DNA of 41,082 nucleotides from Prevotella sp. GTDB lineage: Bacteria; Bacteroidota; Bacteroidia; Bacteroidales; Bacteroidaceae. A program made the position numbers and the translations under genes. Location of the stretch: positions 1 to 41,082 of the forward strand of contig JAKVJW010000025.1 of the NCBI GenBank assembly GCA_022486815.1, written 5' to 3'. The notes under the pieces were generated by a model, which was given only the letters and a program-made list of their open reading frames with translations, was not told the DNA's origin and searched no databases. Position 1 is the first letter of the stretch, and every line of letters begins with the position of its first letter. Below, in pieces: positions 28,223-37,863 of the stretch.

Positions 28223-29524
28223 ATGAAGAAATTGATTCTGGCAGTTATTTTATTGACTGCAATATCTCCGTCAGTAATGGCTCAAGGTGGCACAAACTCT
28301 CCTTATAGTGCATACGGATTAGGTGAACTGGCTGAGCAAACTACCGGTTTCAACAGGGGAATGAATGGTGTTGCTCTTGGCTTTCATGAGCATAATCAGG
28401 TCAATTACCTTAATCCGGCATCCTATTCTGCGATTGATTCTTTGTCATTTATTTTTGATATGGGGTTTTCCGGACAAGTTACTCATTTCAAAGAGGCCGG
28501 AAAAACATTGAATGCTAAAAATGCTGATTTGGAGTATGTGGTTGCCGGTTTCAGGGCTTTTCGGCATTTAGGCGTTAGCTTTGGTGTTGTTCCGTTTACA
28601 AATATTGGATATAATTATGCTTTAAGCGGAAATGTCGGTAATGTCGCAAATACGACTTATACGAATACTTATAATGGAAGTGGTGGAATGCATCAGTTTT
28701 TCCTTGGTATGGGTTGGGAATTTCTTAAAGGTCTTTCGATTGGTGCCAATGCTTCTTATCTATGGGGTACTTATGACAGATCTATCTCTAATGCGTATTC
28801 TGATCCTTATGTCAATACGCTGACGCGGGATTATACGGCTGATATTACAAATTATAAACTCGATTTCGGTCTTCAGTATACACGGAAATTATTGAAGAAA
28901 GATGAACTGACAATAGGTCTCACTTACAGCCCGGGACATCATATCGGTGGAGGACCGGAAGTGATCGTTACTTCTACGAATTCCCAGACATCAGTCGCAA
29001 ATGCGGATACGGTAGGTGGAAAGTCTCTGTATCTTAGTATCCCTGATATGTTTGGAGCCGGATTGATGTGGAATCATAATAATCAGTGGAAGATTGGTCT
29101 TGATTATACTCTGCAGAAATGGAGCAAACTCCGTTATCCGGTTCTTGATGATGATAACCAGGGACAACTCAGTTATACGTTGCAGGATGGAGTCTTGAAA
29201 GACCGTCAGAAGTTGACAGTTGGTGGGGAGTATTGCCATGGAGAGTATGATAGACGTTTCTTAAACCGTCTCCGCTATCGGGCCGGTTTCTCATACGCAA
29301 CTCCTTATTATACAGTAAATGGTGCAAATGGACCGAAAGAGTATTCTGCTTCTTTTGGCTTTGGTATTCCTATTATGAATGCCCTCAATAATCGTTCTTT
29401 TGTGAACATCAGTGCTCAATGGGTACATCAGTCAGCTCCGGGGATGATTTATGAGAATACTTTCAGAATCAATATTGGAATCACGTTCAATGAATCCTGG
29501 TTCCATAAATTCAAGGTACAGTAA
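28223..29524 (+). CDS. Outer-membrane beta-barrel protein, FadL/OmpP1-like
   Basis: A 433-aa protein with a signal peptide (about 1-20, cleaved after MAQ or VMA). The early segment with VNYLNPASYSAIDSLSF has the NPA-type motif of FadL-family proteins, and long amphipathic strands fill the rest with many glycines and aromatics. It ends in NESWFHKFKVQ. Likely an outer-membrane channel for hydrophobic compounds or a structural OMP; the substrate is unknown. lptC begins 3 nt after the stop, so the gene is first in an envelope operon with lptC, a CBS/CorC protein and possibly the PpiD-like foldase. The same set occurs in other Bacteroidales. Confidence 0.75.
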   Translation: MKKLILAVILLTAISPSVMAQGGTNSPYSAYGLGELAEQTTGFNRGMNGVALGFHEHNQVNYLNPASYSAIDSLSFIFDMGFSGQVTHFKEAGKTLNAKNADLEYVVAGFRAFRHLGVSFGVVPFTNIGYNYALSGNVGNVANTTYTNTYNGSGGMHQFFLGMGWEFLKGLSIGANASYLWGTYDRSISNAYSDPYVNTLTRDYTADITNYKLDFGLQYTRKLLKKDELTIGLTYSPGHHIGGGPEVIVTSTNSQTSVANADTVGGKSLYLSIPDMFGAGLMWNHNNQWKIGLDYTLQKWSKLRYPVLDDDNQGQLSYTLQDGVLKDRQKLTVGGEYCHGEYDRRFLNRLRYRAGFSYATPYYTVNGANGPKEYSASFGFGIPIMNALNNRSFVNISAQWVHQSAPGMIYENTFRINIGITFNESWFHKFKVQ

Positions 29525-29526
29525 TA

Positions 29527-30186
29527 ATGCGGAAGTCATGGTTCTTCATGGTCTGTCTGGTATTTGTTTCTTCTCTGATTGCTTGCCAGCAGGAAGTAGA
29601 ACATACTGCTCCGGCCATTCATGACCGTGATTCAGTCCCGGTAATGACCTCTTATGGAGTTAATGCTTTAATTTCTGACTCAGGAGTAATCAAGTACCGT
29701 ATCGTTACGGAACGTTGGGAAGTTAATCAGAATGTCAAACCTTCCAGGTGGATCTTTAATAAGGGCGTTTTCCTGGAGGCTTTTGATGAGCACTTTCATA
29801 TTTACAGTTATCTGCAGGCTGATACTGCTTATTATTTTGATCAGAATCGAGTCTGGGAACTTCATGGACGTGTGCATGTGTTGACCAAAGATGGTTTACG
29901 CTTTTCAAGTGATGAACTTTTTTGGGATGAGAATCAGCATGAGATTTATTCTAATAAATTTTCCCGTTTAGTTACCCCTGACCGTACCTTGCAAGGAAAT
30001 TATTTTCGTAGTGATGAACAGATGACCAAGTATTTTGTTTCCGACACAAAAGGTTCTTTCGTGAAGGGTGATATGTCGTCAGGCGGAAATGACACCATGC
30101 GTAATGTACCGGATACGATGAAGTCGAAAGTGAGACCTCAGGCCGTTCCACGACCGAAAAACACGTCTATACCTTTGACTCATTGA
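29527..30186 (+). CDS. lptC: LPS export protein LptC (lipoprotein form)
   Basis: Part of the Lpt bridge that carries lipopolysaccharide from the inner membrane ABC transporter LptB2FG to LptA. The 219-aa protein has a signal with lipobox SLIAC (C20), so it is probably lipid-anchored, unlike the transmembrane LptC of E. coli; this is common in Bacteroidetes. The LptC/OstA-type beta-jellyroll covers about 40-170 (SDSGVIKYRIVTERWEVN, GVFLEAFDEHFHIYSYLQADTAYYF, DGLRFSSDELFWDE). The low-complexity Asn/Lys/Pro tail follows. It is 3 nt behind the OMP gene and 50 nt ahead of the CBS/CorC gene. Confidence 0.85.
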   Translation: MRKSWFFMVCLVFVSSLIACQQEVEHTAPAIHDRDSVPVMTSYGVNALISDSGVIKYRIVTERWEVNQNVKPSRWIFNKGVFLEAFDEHFHIYSYLQADTAYYFDQNRVWELHGRVHVLTKDGLRFSSDELFWDENQHEIYSNKFSRLVTPDRTLQGNYFRSDEQMTKYFVSDTKGSFVKGDMSSGGNDTMRNVPDTMKSKVRPQAVPRPKNTSIPLTH

Positions 30187-30236
30187 TAGATAAGGATAGA
30201 TTGAACCAGACAAGATTAGTTGAGAAAGGAGTATAA

Positions 30237-31496
30237 ATGAATTTACCGCTTATAGCAGGAATTTTACTGACAATGGTGCTTTCCGCATTCTTCAGCGGAA
30301 TGGAAATCGCTTTTGTGACGAGTAATCGGATGCTTGCGGAAATGGATAAGGATAAGAATGGTCCTGTTCAGAAATTCCTGTCTGTTTTCTATAATCATCC
30401 AAATGGCTTTGTTTCTACTATGCTGGTAGGTAATAATATAGTCCTCGTTATCTATGGCATTTTCTTCGCCAGTCTCTTCGATGCAACTCTTTTTAAGAGT
30501 GTGGCGCCGGCAGGCAGGGTAGTTGGGGATACGGTCCTGTCTACACTTGTCATCCTTTTTACCGGTGAGTTCCTCCCAAAAGTGTTTTTCAAAAGTAATG
30601 CAAACCGGTTGCTGGCTGTCTTCTCACCGATGGCCTATATCTTTTACATTCTTCTCTGGCCGATATCTTATTTCTCAACTTTCCTTTCCAAGATATTGTT
30701 GAGAATATTCGGCGTAAAACTGGAGAAAGACAATGGGGATGAAGGCTTTTCGAAAGTTGATCTCGATTATCTGGTCAGTTCGAGCCTGAATAGTGCAAAG
30801 GATGATGGTAAGATAGAGGACGATATGAAGATCTTTCATAATGCCCTTGATTTTCCGGATACCAAAGTCCGTGACTGTATGGTCCCACGTACCGAAATGA
30901 ATGCAGTCGAAGAAAACTGCTCCCTGGAAGAATTGATGCAGATGTTTATAGAGAGTGGCAATAGCAAGATCATCGTTTACAAAAACGATATTGATCATAT
31001 CGTGGGCTATATCCATAGCTCGGAGATGTTCAGTGACCCGACCTCCTGGCATCAGCGTATTCGTACGATGCCTTTTGTGCCGGAGACTATGGCTGCCCAG
31101 AAACTCATGCAACTCTTTTTGCAACAGAAGAAATCTCTTGGAGTTGTCGTTGATGAGTTTGGTGGAACAAGTGGTATCGTGAGTCTGGAAGATGTCGTCG
31201 AGGAAATCTTCGGTGATATTGAGGATGAGCATGATAATAATCCTTTCATAGCTAAGAAAATAGAAAATAATACCTATATCCTTTCAGCAAGATTGGAGAT
31301 AGACAAGGTGAATGAGATGTTTGATCTTGACCTTCCTGAAAGTGAAGACTATATGACCGTCGGGGGCTTGATACTCTATGAATACAAGAGTTTTCCAAAA
31401 CTCAATGAGGTTATTGAAATCGGAAAATTCAAGTTTAAGATCATTAAAAACACAATGAAGAAAATTGAATTGGTAAAATTGACTGTGGAGAGTTAA
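30237..31496 (+). CDS. CBS/CorC-domain membrane protein (HlyC/CNNM family)
   Basis: A 419-aa paralogue of the GldE-like protein at 9604. The DUF21 membrane domain (about 1-165) begins MNLPLIAGILLTMVLSAFFSGMEIAF. The CBS pair (about 200-325) has MVPRTEMNAVEE, VGYIHSSEMF and VVDEFGGTSGIVSLEDVVEEIFGDIEDEHD. The CorC_HlyC domain (about 340-415) ends the protein. Family members are tied to Mg or Co efflux and were once called hemolysins; the ion is not known here. It lies in the lptC operon, 50 nt behind lptC, an arrangement I know from other Bacteroidales. The gap to the PpiD-like gene is 190 nt and contains a promoter element. Confidence 0.88.
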   Translation: MNLPLIAGILLTMVLSAFFSGMEIAFVTSNRMLAEMDKDKNGPVQKFLSVFYNHPNGFVSTMLVGNNIVLVIYGIFFASLFDATLFKSVAPAGRVVGDTVLSTLVILFTGEFLPKVFFKSNANRLLAVFSPMAYIFYILLWPISYFSTFLSKILLRIFGVKLEKDNGDEGFSKVDLDYLVSSSLNSAKDDGKIEDDMKIFHNALDFPDTKVRDCMVPRTEMNAVEENCSLEELMQMFIESGNSKIIVYKNDIDHIVGYIHSSEMFSDPTSWHQRIRTMPFVPETMAAQKLMQLFLQQKKSLGVVVDEFGGTSGIVSLEDVVEEIFGDIEDEHDNNPFIAKKIENNTYILSARLEIDKVNEMFDLDLPESEDYMTVGGLILYEYKSFPKLNEVIEIGKFKFKIIKNTMKKIELVKLTVES

Positions 31497-31627
31497 ATGA
31501 ACTTCTTGATCAGGTTTAGCCTGGACTTGATTGGCAGATTGACTCTTTTCGCAGAGGAACAGTGAGGAATTAGCTTTAAAATTTTGTTTTTTATTGTGAA
31601 AGATTCACGTGTTTGATAATTTATTCG

Positions 31628-31635
31628 TATTTTTG
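31628..31635 (+). promoter_or_regulatory. -7 element of the PpiD-like gene
   Basis: TATTTTTG, 51 nt before the ATG at 31687. No TTG at the usual -33 distance (a TTTG at 31612 is too close). No terminator is seen between the CBS/CorC gene and here, so read-through from lptC is also possible. Confidence 0.4.
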
Positions 31636-31686
31636 TAGTCACTCTGAAAAAGATAATAATAAATATAAATAATAATTGAATAAATA

Positions 31687-33849
31687 ATGGCAGCATTAGG
31701 AAAAATTAGATCCAGAGGTACCATTCTGATCATTATCATCGGGTTTGGCCTCTTCGCTTTTATTGCTGAGGAATTGTTCCGTTCTTGTGAAACGACATCA
31801 AATGACCGTCGTCAGCAAGTAGGCGAGGTTCTTGGTGAGAAGATCAGCGTCAATGACTTTCAGAAGCTTGTTGATGATTATACGGATGTCATCAAGATGC
31901 AGCAAGGAACTGAAAATATTCCTGAAGATCAGATGAATCAGGTGAAGGATATGGTTTGGAATACGTATGTCCAGACTCATATCGTGGAAAAGGAAGCTAA
32001 GGAACTTGGCCTTAAGGTTACTGACAATGAGATGCAAAACATTCTCGACGAAGGTACTAATCCCATGCTCCTCCAGACTCCTTTTGTCAATCGGCAAACA
32101 GGGCGTTTCGATGCCACTGCCTTGCAGAAGTTCCTGGCTGAATATAAAGCTAATCAGAATACACCTTCTTCAAACCCTCAGGAACAGGAACAGTATGATA
32201 AGATCTATAAGTACTGGACTTTTATAGAGAGAACCCTTCGTCAGCAAGTGCTGGCTCAGAAATATCAGAGTCTGTTCTCTCACTGCTTCCTGTCTAACCC
32301 TGTTGAGGCTAAGATGGCCTTCAAGGAAGAGAATCAGGAAAGTTCTATCCAACTTGCTTCCTTCCCTTATACGGATATCAATGATGCTCAGGTAAAAGTT
32401 ACAGAGGGTGATCTGCAAAAGAAATATGACGAACTGAAACTCCGTTTTAAGCAACCGGTAGAAAGCCGGGATATCAGTTATGTTGACCAACAGGTTGTGG
32501 CTTCTCATTCAGATCGTGCTGCCTTGATGAAGACTTTCGTGGGTTATCAGAAGCAACTTGCAACTGCTGCAGATCCTACTGATGTCGTTCGTAAATCGGA
32601 GTCACAGGTTCCTTATCTCGGAGTTCCTGCTCCTAAGGCCTTTTATCCGGCAGATATTGCAGCTGAATTGGATTCTATAAGCGTTGGTACTACTACTGGC
32701 GTCAAGGAGAATAAGAGTGATAATACATTGGATATAGTAAAACTCATTTCTAAGGTCTCTCTACCGGACTCTGTTCAGTATCGGGCTATACAGGTTGTTG
32801 GAAAAACTCCTGCTGCAGCTCAGGCAAAAGCAGACAGTATCGTGAAAGCTCTGCAAAAGGGAGCTAATTTCCAGGCTTTGGCAAAGAAGTCCGGCCAACC
32901 GGGTAATCCGACTTGGGCAACCAGTCAGCAACTCATCGGTGGTCTGGCTCAGAATACTTCTGCTGATAACCGGAAGATGGTGAGTGCTATCCAGAGTGGC
33001 GTGGTCAATGCTTATTCGAATATTCCTCTCTCAGAAGGAAATATTGTCATTCAGGTGACAGACCGTAAAGGCTTTAAGGATAATTATCAGGCCGCTATCA
33101 TCAAGAAGACTATTGACTTCTCTAAGGATACATACCGCAATTCTTATAATAAGTTCGCAGGCTTTGTTAGTGCTAGTCAGACAGCCGGTGCCATCGCGAA
33201 GAATGCTGCTCATTATGGATATAAGGTTCAGTCATTTAAGGACATTACGACTGCCTCTCATTATGTAGGCAACGTTCATTCTACCCGTGATGCTTTGAAG
33301 TGGATCTTTGATAGCGGAACCCATGAGGGTGATGTATCTCCAATGTATGAATGTGGAGACAATGATCATCTGATGGTTGTGATTCTTAATAAGATACATC
33401 GTGCCGGTTATCGTGACCTGGATGATCCTCAGGTGATGGCGGCTGTAAAGGCTGAAGTCATTAAGGATAAAAAGGCCGCTATGATCATGGCTAAGATTAA
33501 GGGTGTGAATAGTATCGGTGCTGCGAAGGCAAAGGGTGCTAAGATTTCTACAGTCAACCAAATTACTTTCGCTGCTCCTGTATTTGTATCTGCAACAGGT
33601 GCCAGTGAACCGGCTTTGTCTGGAGCTGTCTTTGCTACTGCAAAGGGTAGGTTCGTTGATCATGCCGTAAAGGGCAATGCCGGTGTTTACCTCTTCGCTG
33701 TAGTGAACAAAACGATGCTTCCTGTCAGGTTTGATGAGAAATCGGAAGAGCAGAAACTGCGTCAGAAAGAGATGCAATATGCAAGCAACTTCATGCAGGA
33801 ACTTTACCTGAATGCCAAGGTCGTAGACAACAGGTATTTATTCTTTTAA
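31687..33849 (+). CDS. PpiD-like peptidyl-prolyl isomerase / periplasmic foldase
   Basis: 720 aa. A single N-terminal membrane anchor (about 12-30, TILIIIIGFGLFAFIAEEL) leads to a SurA_N-type chaperone domain (about 40-240) with EVLGEKISVNDF and VKDMVWNTYVQTHIVEKEAKELGL. A parvulin-type PPIase region lies at about 355-460 (VQYRAIQVVGKTPAAAQAKADSIVKALQKGANFQALAKKSG), and a helical C-terminal chaperone part follows. The order and anchor match PpiD, which helps proteins fold as they leave SecYEG. The parvulin domain looks degenerate in places, so isomerase activity is uncertain. Two hairpins follow the stop. Confidence 0.87.
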   Translation: MAALGKIRSRGTILIIIIGFGLFAFIAEELFRSCETTSNDRRQQVGEVLGEKISVNDFQKLVDDYTDVIKMQQGTENIPEDQMNQVKDMVWNTYVQTHIVEKEAKELGLKVTDNEMQNILDEGTNPMLLQTPFVNRQTGRFDATALQKFLAEYKANQNTPSSNPQEQEQYDKIYKYWTFIERTLRQQVLAQKYQSLFSHCFLSNPVEAKMAFKEENQESSIQLASFPYTDINDAQVKVTEGDLQKKYDELKLRFKQPVESRDISYVDQQVVASHSDRAALMKTFVGYQKQLATAADPTDVVRKSESQVPYLGVPAPKAFYPADIAAELDSISVGTTTGVKENKSDNTLDIVKLISKVSLPDSVQYRAIQVVGKTPAAAQAKADSIVKALQKGANFQALAKKSGQPGNPTWATSQQLIGGLAQNTSADNRKMVSAIQSGVVNAYSNIPLSEGNIVIQVTDRKGFKDNYQAAIIKKTIDFSKDTYRNSYNKFAGFVSASQTAGAIAKNAAHYGYKVQSFKDITTASHYVGNVHSTRDALKWIFDSGTHEGDVSPMYECGDNDHLMVVILNKIHRAGYRDLDDPQVMAAVKAEVIKDKKAAMIMAKIKGVNSIGAAKAKGAKISTVNQITFAAPVFVSATGASEPALSGAVFATAKGRFVDHAVKGNAGVYLFAVVNKTMLPVRFDEKSEEQKLRQKEMQYASNFMQELYLNAKVVDNRYLFF

Positions 33850-33854
33850 ATAAG

Positions 33855-33880
33855 TTTTATCCTGCAAATGCAGGATAAAA
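33855..33880. terminator. Perfect 11-bp hairpin after the PpiD-like gene
   Basis: TTTTATCCTGC (33855-33865) pairs perfectly with GCAGGATAAAA (33870-33880) around AAAT, 6 nt after the stop codon. Either a first terminator or an mRNA 3'-end stabiliser. Confidence 0.65.
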
Positions 33881-33881
33881 T

Positions 33882-33925
33882 AAAAAAAGTCCGATGCTCT
33901 ATCCATGAGCATCGGACTTTTTTTT
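33882..33925. terminator. Strong bidirectional terminator
   Basis: An 18-bp perfect stem (33882-33899 with 33907-33924; core AGTCCGATGCTC/GAGCATCGGACT) with a 7-nt loop. It is flanked by A and T runs so that it ends transcription on both strands. It separates the convergent PpiD-like and engB genes. Confidence 0.92.
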
Positions 33926-33947
33926 ATAGCTGGTAATAAGACGATGT

Positions 33948-34544
33948 CTACAACGTTTTATGGATCTTGTCAATATAGTCCAGGATCTCATCGCGTCCGG
34001 CTTTGTCCTGACTGCTTGTAATAAAATAGGGCGGGAGCTCTTCCCATGTCTCTTTTAGGGTATCCATCCATTTCCCTGCATTATTTTTAGCCTTTACTCG
34101 GCCTACCTTGTCTGCCTTAGTAAAAATAATTGAGAAAGGAATGCCGTTTTCTCCCAGCCAGTCTACGAATTTTCGGTCGATCAGGTGCTGCTCATGACGA
34201 ATATCGATCAGTACAAAAACATTTACGAGTTGCTGGCGTTGGAGAATGTATCCTGTGATCATCTGATCCAGTTTTTCCTTTTCTGCCTTTGAACGTTTGG
34301 CAAACCCATAACCGGGAAGGTCTACAAGATACCACGTGTCATTGATGATAAAATGATTGATAAGCAAGGTCTTTCCAGGGGTTGAGGAGGTCTTGGCCAA
34401 TCCTTTATGGGCACAGAGCATATTGATAAGACTCGACTTTCCTACGTTGCTTCTTCCGATAAACGCATATTCCGGTTTATTATCTTTTGGGCACAATTCT
34501 ACACGAGGTGCAGAAATAGTGAATTCTGACTTTTTTATTTCCAT
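33948..34544 (-). CDS. engB: Ribosome biogenesis GTPase EngB (YihA/YsxC)
   Basis: An essential GTPase needed for assembly of the large ribosomal subunit. The correct start is ATG at 34542-34544 ([16 protein letters not shown]), giving 198 aa, the family length; the frame is open to 34628 but a -7 element (34582-34589) lies inside that extension. Motifs are G1 GRSNVGKSS (30-38), the switch threonines in STPGKT, G3 DLPGYG, G4 TKAD, and ITSSQDKAG as G5. The gene stands alone between the terminator and the Gfo/Idh/MocA gene, which is divergent. Confidence 0.95.
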   Translation of the reverse strand: MEIKKSEFTISAPRVELCPKDNKPEYAFIGRSNVGKSSLINMLCAHKGLAKTSSTPGKTLLINHFIINDTWYLVDLPGYGFAKRSKAEKEKLDQMITGYILQRQQLVNVFVLIDIRHEQHLIDRKFVDWLGENGIPFSIIFTKADKVGRVKAKNNAGKWMDTLKETWEELPPYFITSSQDKAGRDEILDYIDKIHKTL

Positions 34545-34581
34545 GAAATTTTCTTTTATGAATATGTAAACAGGTGACGTA

Positions 34582-34589
34582 CAAAGGTA
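34582..34589 (-). promoter_or_regulatory. -7 element of engB
   Basis: TACCTTTG on the minus strand, 37 nt before the ATG at 34544. It supports the shorter engB start. No clear -33. Confidence 0.5.
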
Positions 34590-34673
34590 AGAAAAAAAGG
34601 CGGAATAGGTTCTATGATTAATATACATTATATAATATATGGTGTAAAGTTGATAAAATGTGCAAAAAATGGC

Positions 34674-34702
34674 TTTTGTTAAGAAGTAAAATATTACCTT
34701 TG
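34674..34702 (+). promoter_or_regulatory. Promoter of the oxidoreductase gene
   Basis: TACCTTTG (34695-34702) is a full -7 match, 20 nt before the ATG. TTTTG (34674-34678) is upstream but only 16 nt away, shorter than the usual 19-21. Confidence 0.5.
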
Positions 34703-34722
34703 CATAAAAGACATACCAGATT

Positions 34723-35706
34723 ATGAAAGAAATTAGCTGGGGGTTTATTGGTTGCGGAGAGGTAACGGAAAAAAAATCCGGACCTGCTTTTAATGAGGTT
34801 CAAGGTTCACATATAGAAGCAGTGATGTGCCGATCTGAAGCTAAGGCTCGTTCGTATGCTGAGCGTCATCATATTCCTAAATGGTATACGGATGCACAGG
34901 AACTCATAGATGATTCTGATGTGAATGCCATTTACATAGCTACGCCTCCTTCCAGCCATGTGACCTATGCGATTATGGCCATGCGGGCTGGGAAGCCGTG
35001 TTATGTGGAGAAACCTCTGGCAGCATCTTATTCGGATTGTATCCGTGTGAATCGAATCAGTGAAAAAACGGGAGTACCATGTTTCGTCGCTTATTATCGC
35101 CGTTATCTTCCTTATTTTCAGAAAGTAAAATCTCTTATTCAAAGTGGAACAATCGGCAAGGTCGTCAATGTGCTGTTACGCTTTTCTGTCCCTCCCCGCG
35201 AACTGGATTACAAATCTAAAGGAGAATTATCCTGGAGATTGAAACCGGATATTTCTGGAGGCGGATATTTTTATGATCTTGCACCACATCAGTTTGATCT
35301 TCTTCAGGATCTTTTTGGAGTTATCACCAGGGCACATGGATACCCTGCCAATGTAGCCCATCTTTATCAGGCTGAGGATACCATATCGGCTTGCTTTTTC
35401 TTCGAAAGTGGGATCACCGGAAGTGGCAGTTGGTGTTTTGTCGGGCATGAGAGTGCTAAGGAGGACCGCATTGAGGTTATCGGCACCAAGGGTACACTGT
35501 CTTTCTCTGTTTTCAATTATGATCCTATTAAAGTGATTACCAGTGAAGGGGCAACGAGTATTGTTGTGCCGAATCCGTCTTATGTGCAGTTGCCTATTAT
35601 CAAGGCTGTCATTGAAGATCTGCAGGGTATTGGCAATTGCACGTGTACAAGTGTATCAGCAACCCCTACTAATTGGGTGCTGGACCGTATTTTGTGGAAA
35701 AATTGA
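34723..35706 (+). CDS. Gfo/Idh/MocA-family NAD(P)-dependent oxidoreductase
   Basis: A 327-aa cytoplasmic dehydrogenase acting on a sugar or cyclitol. The Rossmann domain begins GFIGCGEV (7-14) with the family GxGxxG-like turn, followed by the [12 protein letters not shown] strand and the catalytic EKP motif in YVEKPLAAS (K97). The substrate domain (about 125-327) has [16 protein letters not shown], with the conserved His of the active site. The substrate cannot be told from sequence. It is the first of three plus-strand genes to 37779, but 26 nt separate it from the DUF4421 gene, and whether the three are co-transcribed is open. Confidence 0.9.
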   Translation: MKEISWGFIGCGEVTEKKSGPAFNEVQGSHIEAVMCRSEAKARSYAERHHIPKWYTDAQELIDDSDVNAIYIATPPSSHVTYAIMAMRAGKPCYVEKPLAASYSDCIRVNRISEKTGVPCFVAYYRRYLPYFQKVKSLIQSGTIGKVVNVLLRFSVPPRELDYKSKGELSWRLKPDISGGGYFYDLAPHQFDLLQDLFGVITRAHGYPANVAHLYQAEDTISACFFFESGITGSGSWCFVGHESAKEDRIEVIGTKGTLSFSVFNYDPIKVITSEGATSIVVPNPSYVQLPIIKAVIEDLQGIGNCTCTSVSATPTNWVLDRILWKN

Positions 35707-35732
35707 TATTTATTTTTAATCTATAAGGTGTT

Positions 35733-36920
35733 TTGTTAAAGCTTGGACGATATATCCTTTTGCTTTTAGTTGGTGTTTCTATTTCTTGCTGGAGCAAGCA
35801 GAAAGTTGGTGTATACTACATTCAGAATTCTGATTCTCTTCCCTTTAAAACAACTGAATGTCATTCCCCGACGGATGTTCGGACAGTGGTGGTAGACAGT
35901 GTGATGAAACCTGCTTCTCACCGGAATTTCTTCCGTGGTTTCGGACATGGGCTGGCTTCGTTTTTTCATGAGTTTAATAACTATGACCATTCTTATATTG
36001 AGCCCCAGCATTACAATTTCACGGTTATGCTGCAGAACACCAATTCGTACGAGGGATATACATTGACGACTGCAACGGACAAGCGGGTTTCTTTAGCACC
36101 TGAAACTTCTTATCGTTTGGGCCCTTATCTCGGGTGGAAATGGATATTCTTAGGTTATACCATCGATCTTACTCATATCAGCGTAAGCAAGAATGACCAT
36201 AACCGTAAGGAATTTGACTTGAGTATCTATAGCAACATGATTGGAGTAGACCTCTATTGGAAAAAAACGGGTAACAACTATAAGATCCGGTCTTTGAACC
36301 TGGGGGATCATATAGATACGAGCCCTATGCATAATGAGGACTTTGGTGGCTTTAATTCCAGCATCAAGTCAGTCAACCTCTATTATATTTTTAATCACCA
36401 TCATTTCTCTTATCCCGCTGCCTATAGTCAGAGTACGATCCAGAGGAAAAGTGTGGGAAGTCTTTTGCTGGGCCTCGGGTATTTGAATCATAAGATAGAT
36501 ATGGACTGGGCAAAACTGGATAACATGATTCAAGACCGACTTGGTTCGGATGCAAAATTGGGCTTGGATAGTACCCGGTTCATGGGAAGTGTTCACTATA
36601 CGGACTGGAATATCAGTAGTGGCTATAGTTATAATTGGGTGTTTGCGAAAAACTGGCTTTTTAATGCAAGCTTTTCTGTTGCCTTAGCTTATAACTATAC
36701 GAAAGGGGAGGAAGAACATAATCATTTTACATTCCGTGATTTCAGTATCCATAATTTTAATCTGGATGGTATTGGCAGATTCGGACTGGTCTGGAATAGT
36801 ATGCGCTGGTATGCAGGGAGCAGTGCTATCTTCCATTCGTATAATTATAAGAAAGATCGTTTCTCGGCAACTAACTATTTTGGATCTTTGAATTTTTATG
36901 TAGGATTTAATTTTTGGTAA
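35733..36920 (+). CDS. DUF4421 outer-membrane protein
   Basis: 395 aa with a signal peptide (LGRYILLLLVGVSISC) that may be a lipoprotein signal with the cysteine at about 19. The rest is beta-rich with many aromatic residues, and phrases such as YRLGPYLGWKWIFLGYTIDL and the final LNFYVGFNFW point to a beta barrel of the DUF4421 type seen only in Bacteroidetes. The function of that family is not known. The start is TTG at 35733; no ATG or GTG gives a complete signal peptide. The next gene starts 1 nt after the stop. Confidence 0.75.
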   Translation: MLKLGRYILLLLVGVSISCWSKQKVGVYYIQNSDSLPFKTTECHSPTDVRTVVVDSVMKPASHRNFFRGFGHGLASFFHEFNNYDHSYIEPQHYNFTVMLQNTNSYEGYTLTTATDKRVSLAPETSYRLGPYLGWKWIFLGYTIDLTHISVSKNDHNRKEFDLSIYSNMIGVDLYWKKTGNNYKIRSLNLGDHIDTSPMHNEDFGGFNSSIKSVNLYYIFNHHHFSYPAAYSQSTIQRKSVGSLLLGLGYLNHKIDMDWAKLDNMIQDRLGSDAKLGLDSTRFMGSVHYTDWNISSGYSYNWVFAKNWLFNASFSVALAYNYTKGEEEHNHFTFRDFSIHNFNLDGIGRFGLVWNSMRWYAGSSAIFHSYNYKKDRFSATNYFGSLNFYVGFNFW

Positions 36921-36921
36921 G

Positions 36922-37779
36922 ATGAAGAAAATATTGTCGTTATTGTTTCTATGTATTTTGCCGTTTACTGCCGTTCATGCTCAGAAAGACGTGGACTGTT
37001 CTAAAGTTGACCGGATCAAGATTACTACCTGGCTCCATGAGGCGCAATCACAAAAGAAGTCGTCAAACTGGTTGCTTTATTTTGGAAGGAAATTTATAGG
37101 AACACCCTATGTCGGGGGGACTCTCGATCGTGCAGACCGGGAAAGATTGGTCGTGGATGTCAGTGGGGTTGACTGTACGACTTTTGTAGAGCAGAGTCTG
37201 GCTCTGGCTTTATGTGCCCGGGCCGGCAAGTTTGATTTCCCGACTTTCTGCAATCGTCTGGCTCGTGTACGCTATATCGGTGGAAATATAGCCTATCTTA
37301 ACCGGAACCATTATTTTACGCTTTGGATCAATAGCAATGTACAGGCTGGGACCGTAAGGGATATCCAGGGACCGGTTCCTCCTTTCTCGGCTATCCAGAA
37401 GATCAATGTCAGTTATATGTCTACGCATTGGCATGATTATCACATGCTCACTGTCCATCAGGACTGGATTCAAGGGATCAGCAGAATGGAAAAGGGAATT
37501 AATGGTTTGACTTATCGGTATATTCCTAAACGATTGATCGGTGATGCTTCTTTAATGCACAAGGCCGTTAAAAGTGGTGATATCCTGGCACTTGTTACGA
37601 ATAAACAAGGGCTGGATATTTCTCATGTAGGTATTGCAGTATGGGACAAGAATGGAACATTGCATCTTTTGAATGCTTCCAGTATTTATCATCGGGTGAT
37701 CGTTGATTCGATGCCTCTGGCTCAGTATATGAGTCGTCATACAAGTCAGATAGGAATTCGAGTATGCCGGTTGAGATAA
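36922..37779 (+). CDS. DUF1460 NlpC/P60-like amidase, secreted
   Basis: 285 aa with a signal peptide (1-20, cleaved after VHA). The DUF1460 fold is a cysteine peptidase-like domain related to N-acetylmuramoyl-L-alanine amidases and NlpC/P60 enzymes. Signatures are FIGTPYVGGTLDRADRERLVVDVSGVDCTTFVE, with the nucleophile Cys in DCTTFVE (about residue 82), and ISHVGIAVW, with the catalytic His. It probably cuts peptidoglycan peptides or amides in the periplasm. It starts 1 nt after the DUF4421 stop, so the two are co-translated. No terminator hairpin is seen directly after it; the 23-bp repeat array begins 84 nt later. Confidence 0.85.
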   Translation: MKKILSLLFLCILPFTAVHAQKDVDCSKVDRIKITTWLHEAQSQKKSSNWLLYFGRKFIGTPYVGGTLDRADRERLVVDVSGVDCTTFVEQSLALALCARAGKFDFPTFCNRLARVRYIGGNIAYLNRNHYFTLWINSNVQAGTVRDIQGPVPPFSAIQKINVSYMSTHWHDYHMLTVHQDWIQGISRMEKGINGLTYRYIPKRLIGDASLMHKAVKSGDILALVTNKQGLDISHVGIAVWDKNGTLHLLNASSIYHRVIVDSMPLAQYMSRHTSQIGIRVCRLR

Positions 37780-37863
37780 GTCTTTTTGTGGTTTTTATCT
37801 TGTAGTACCCGGTATAAGGAGTTCTTTGTTCCTCATAGTCACATCATAAATTTACCACTTAGC

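Noticed and set aside
34545..34628. N-terminal extension of EngB
   Set aside because: Family members start at [12 protein letters not shown] sequence, and a -7 element lies within the extension.
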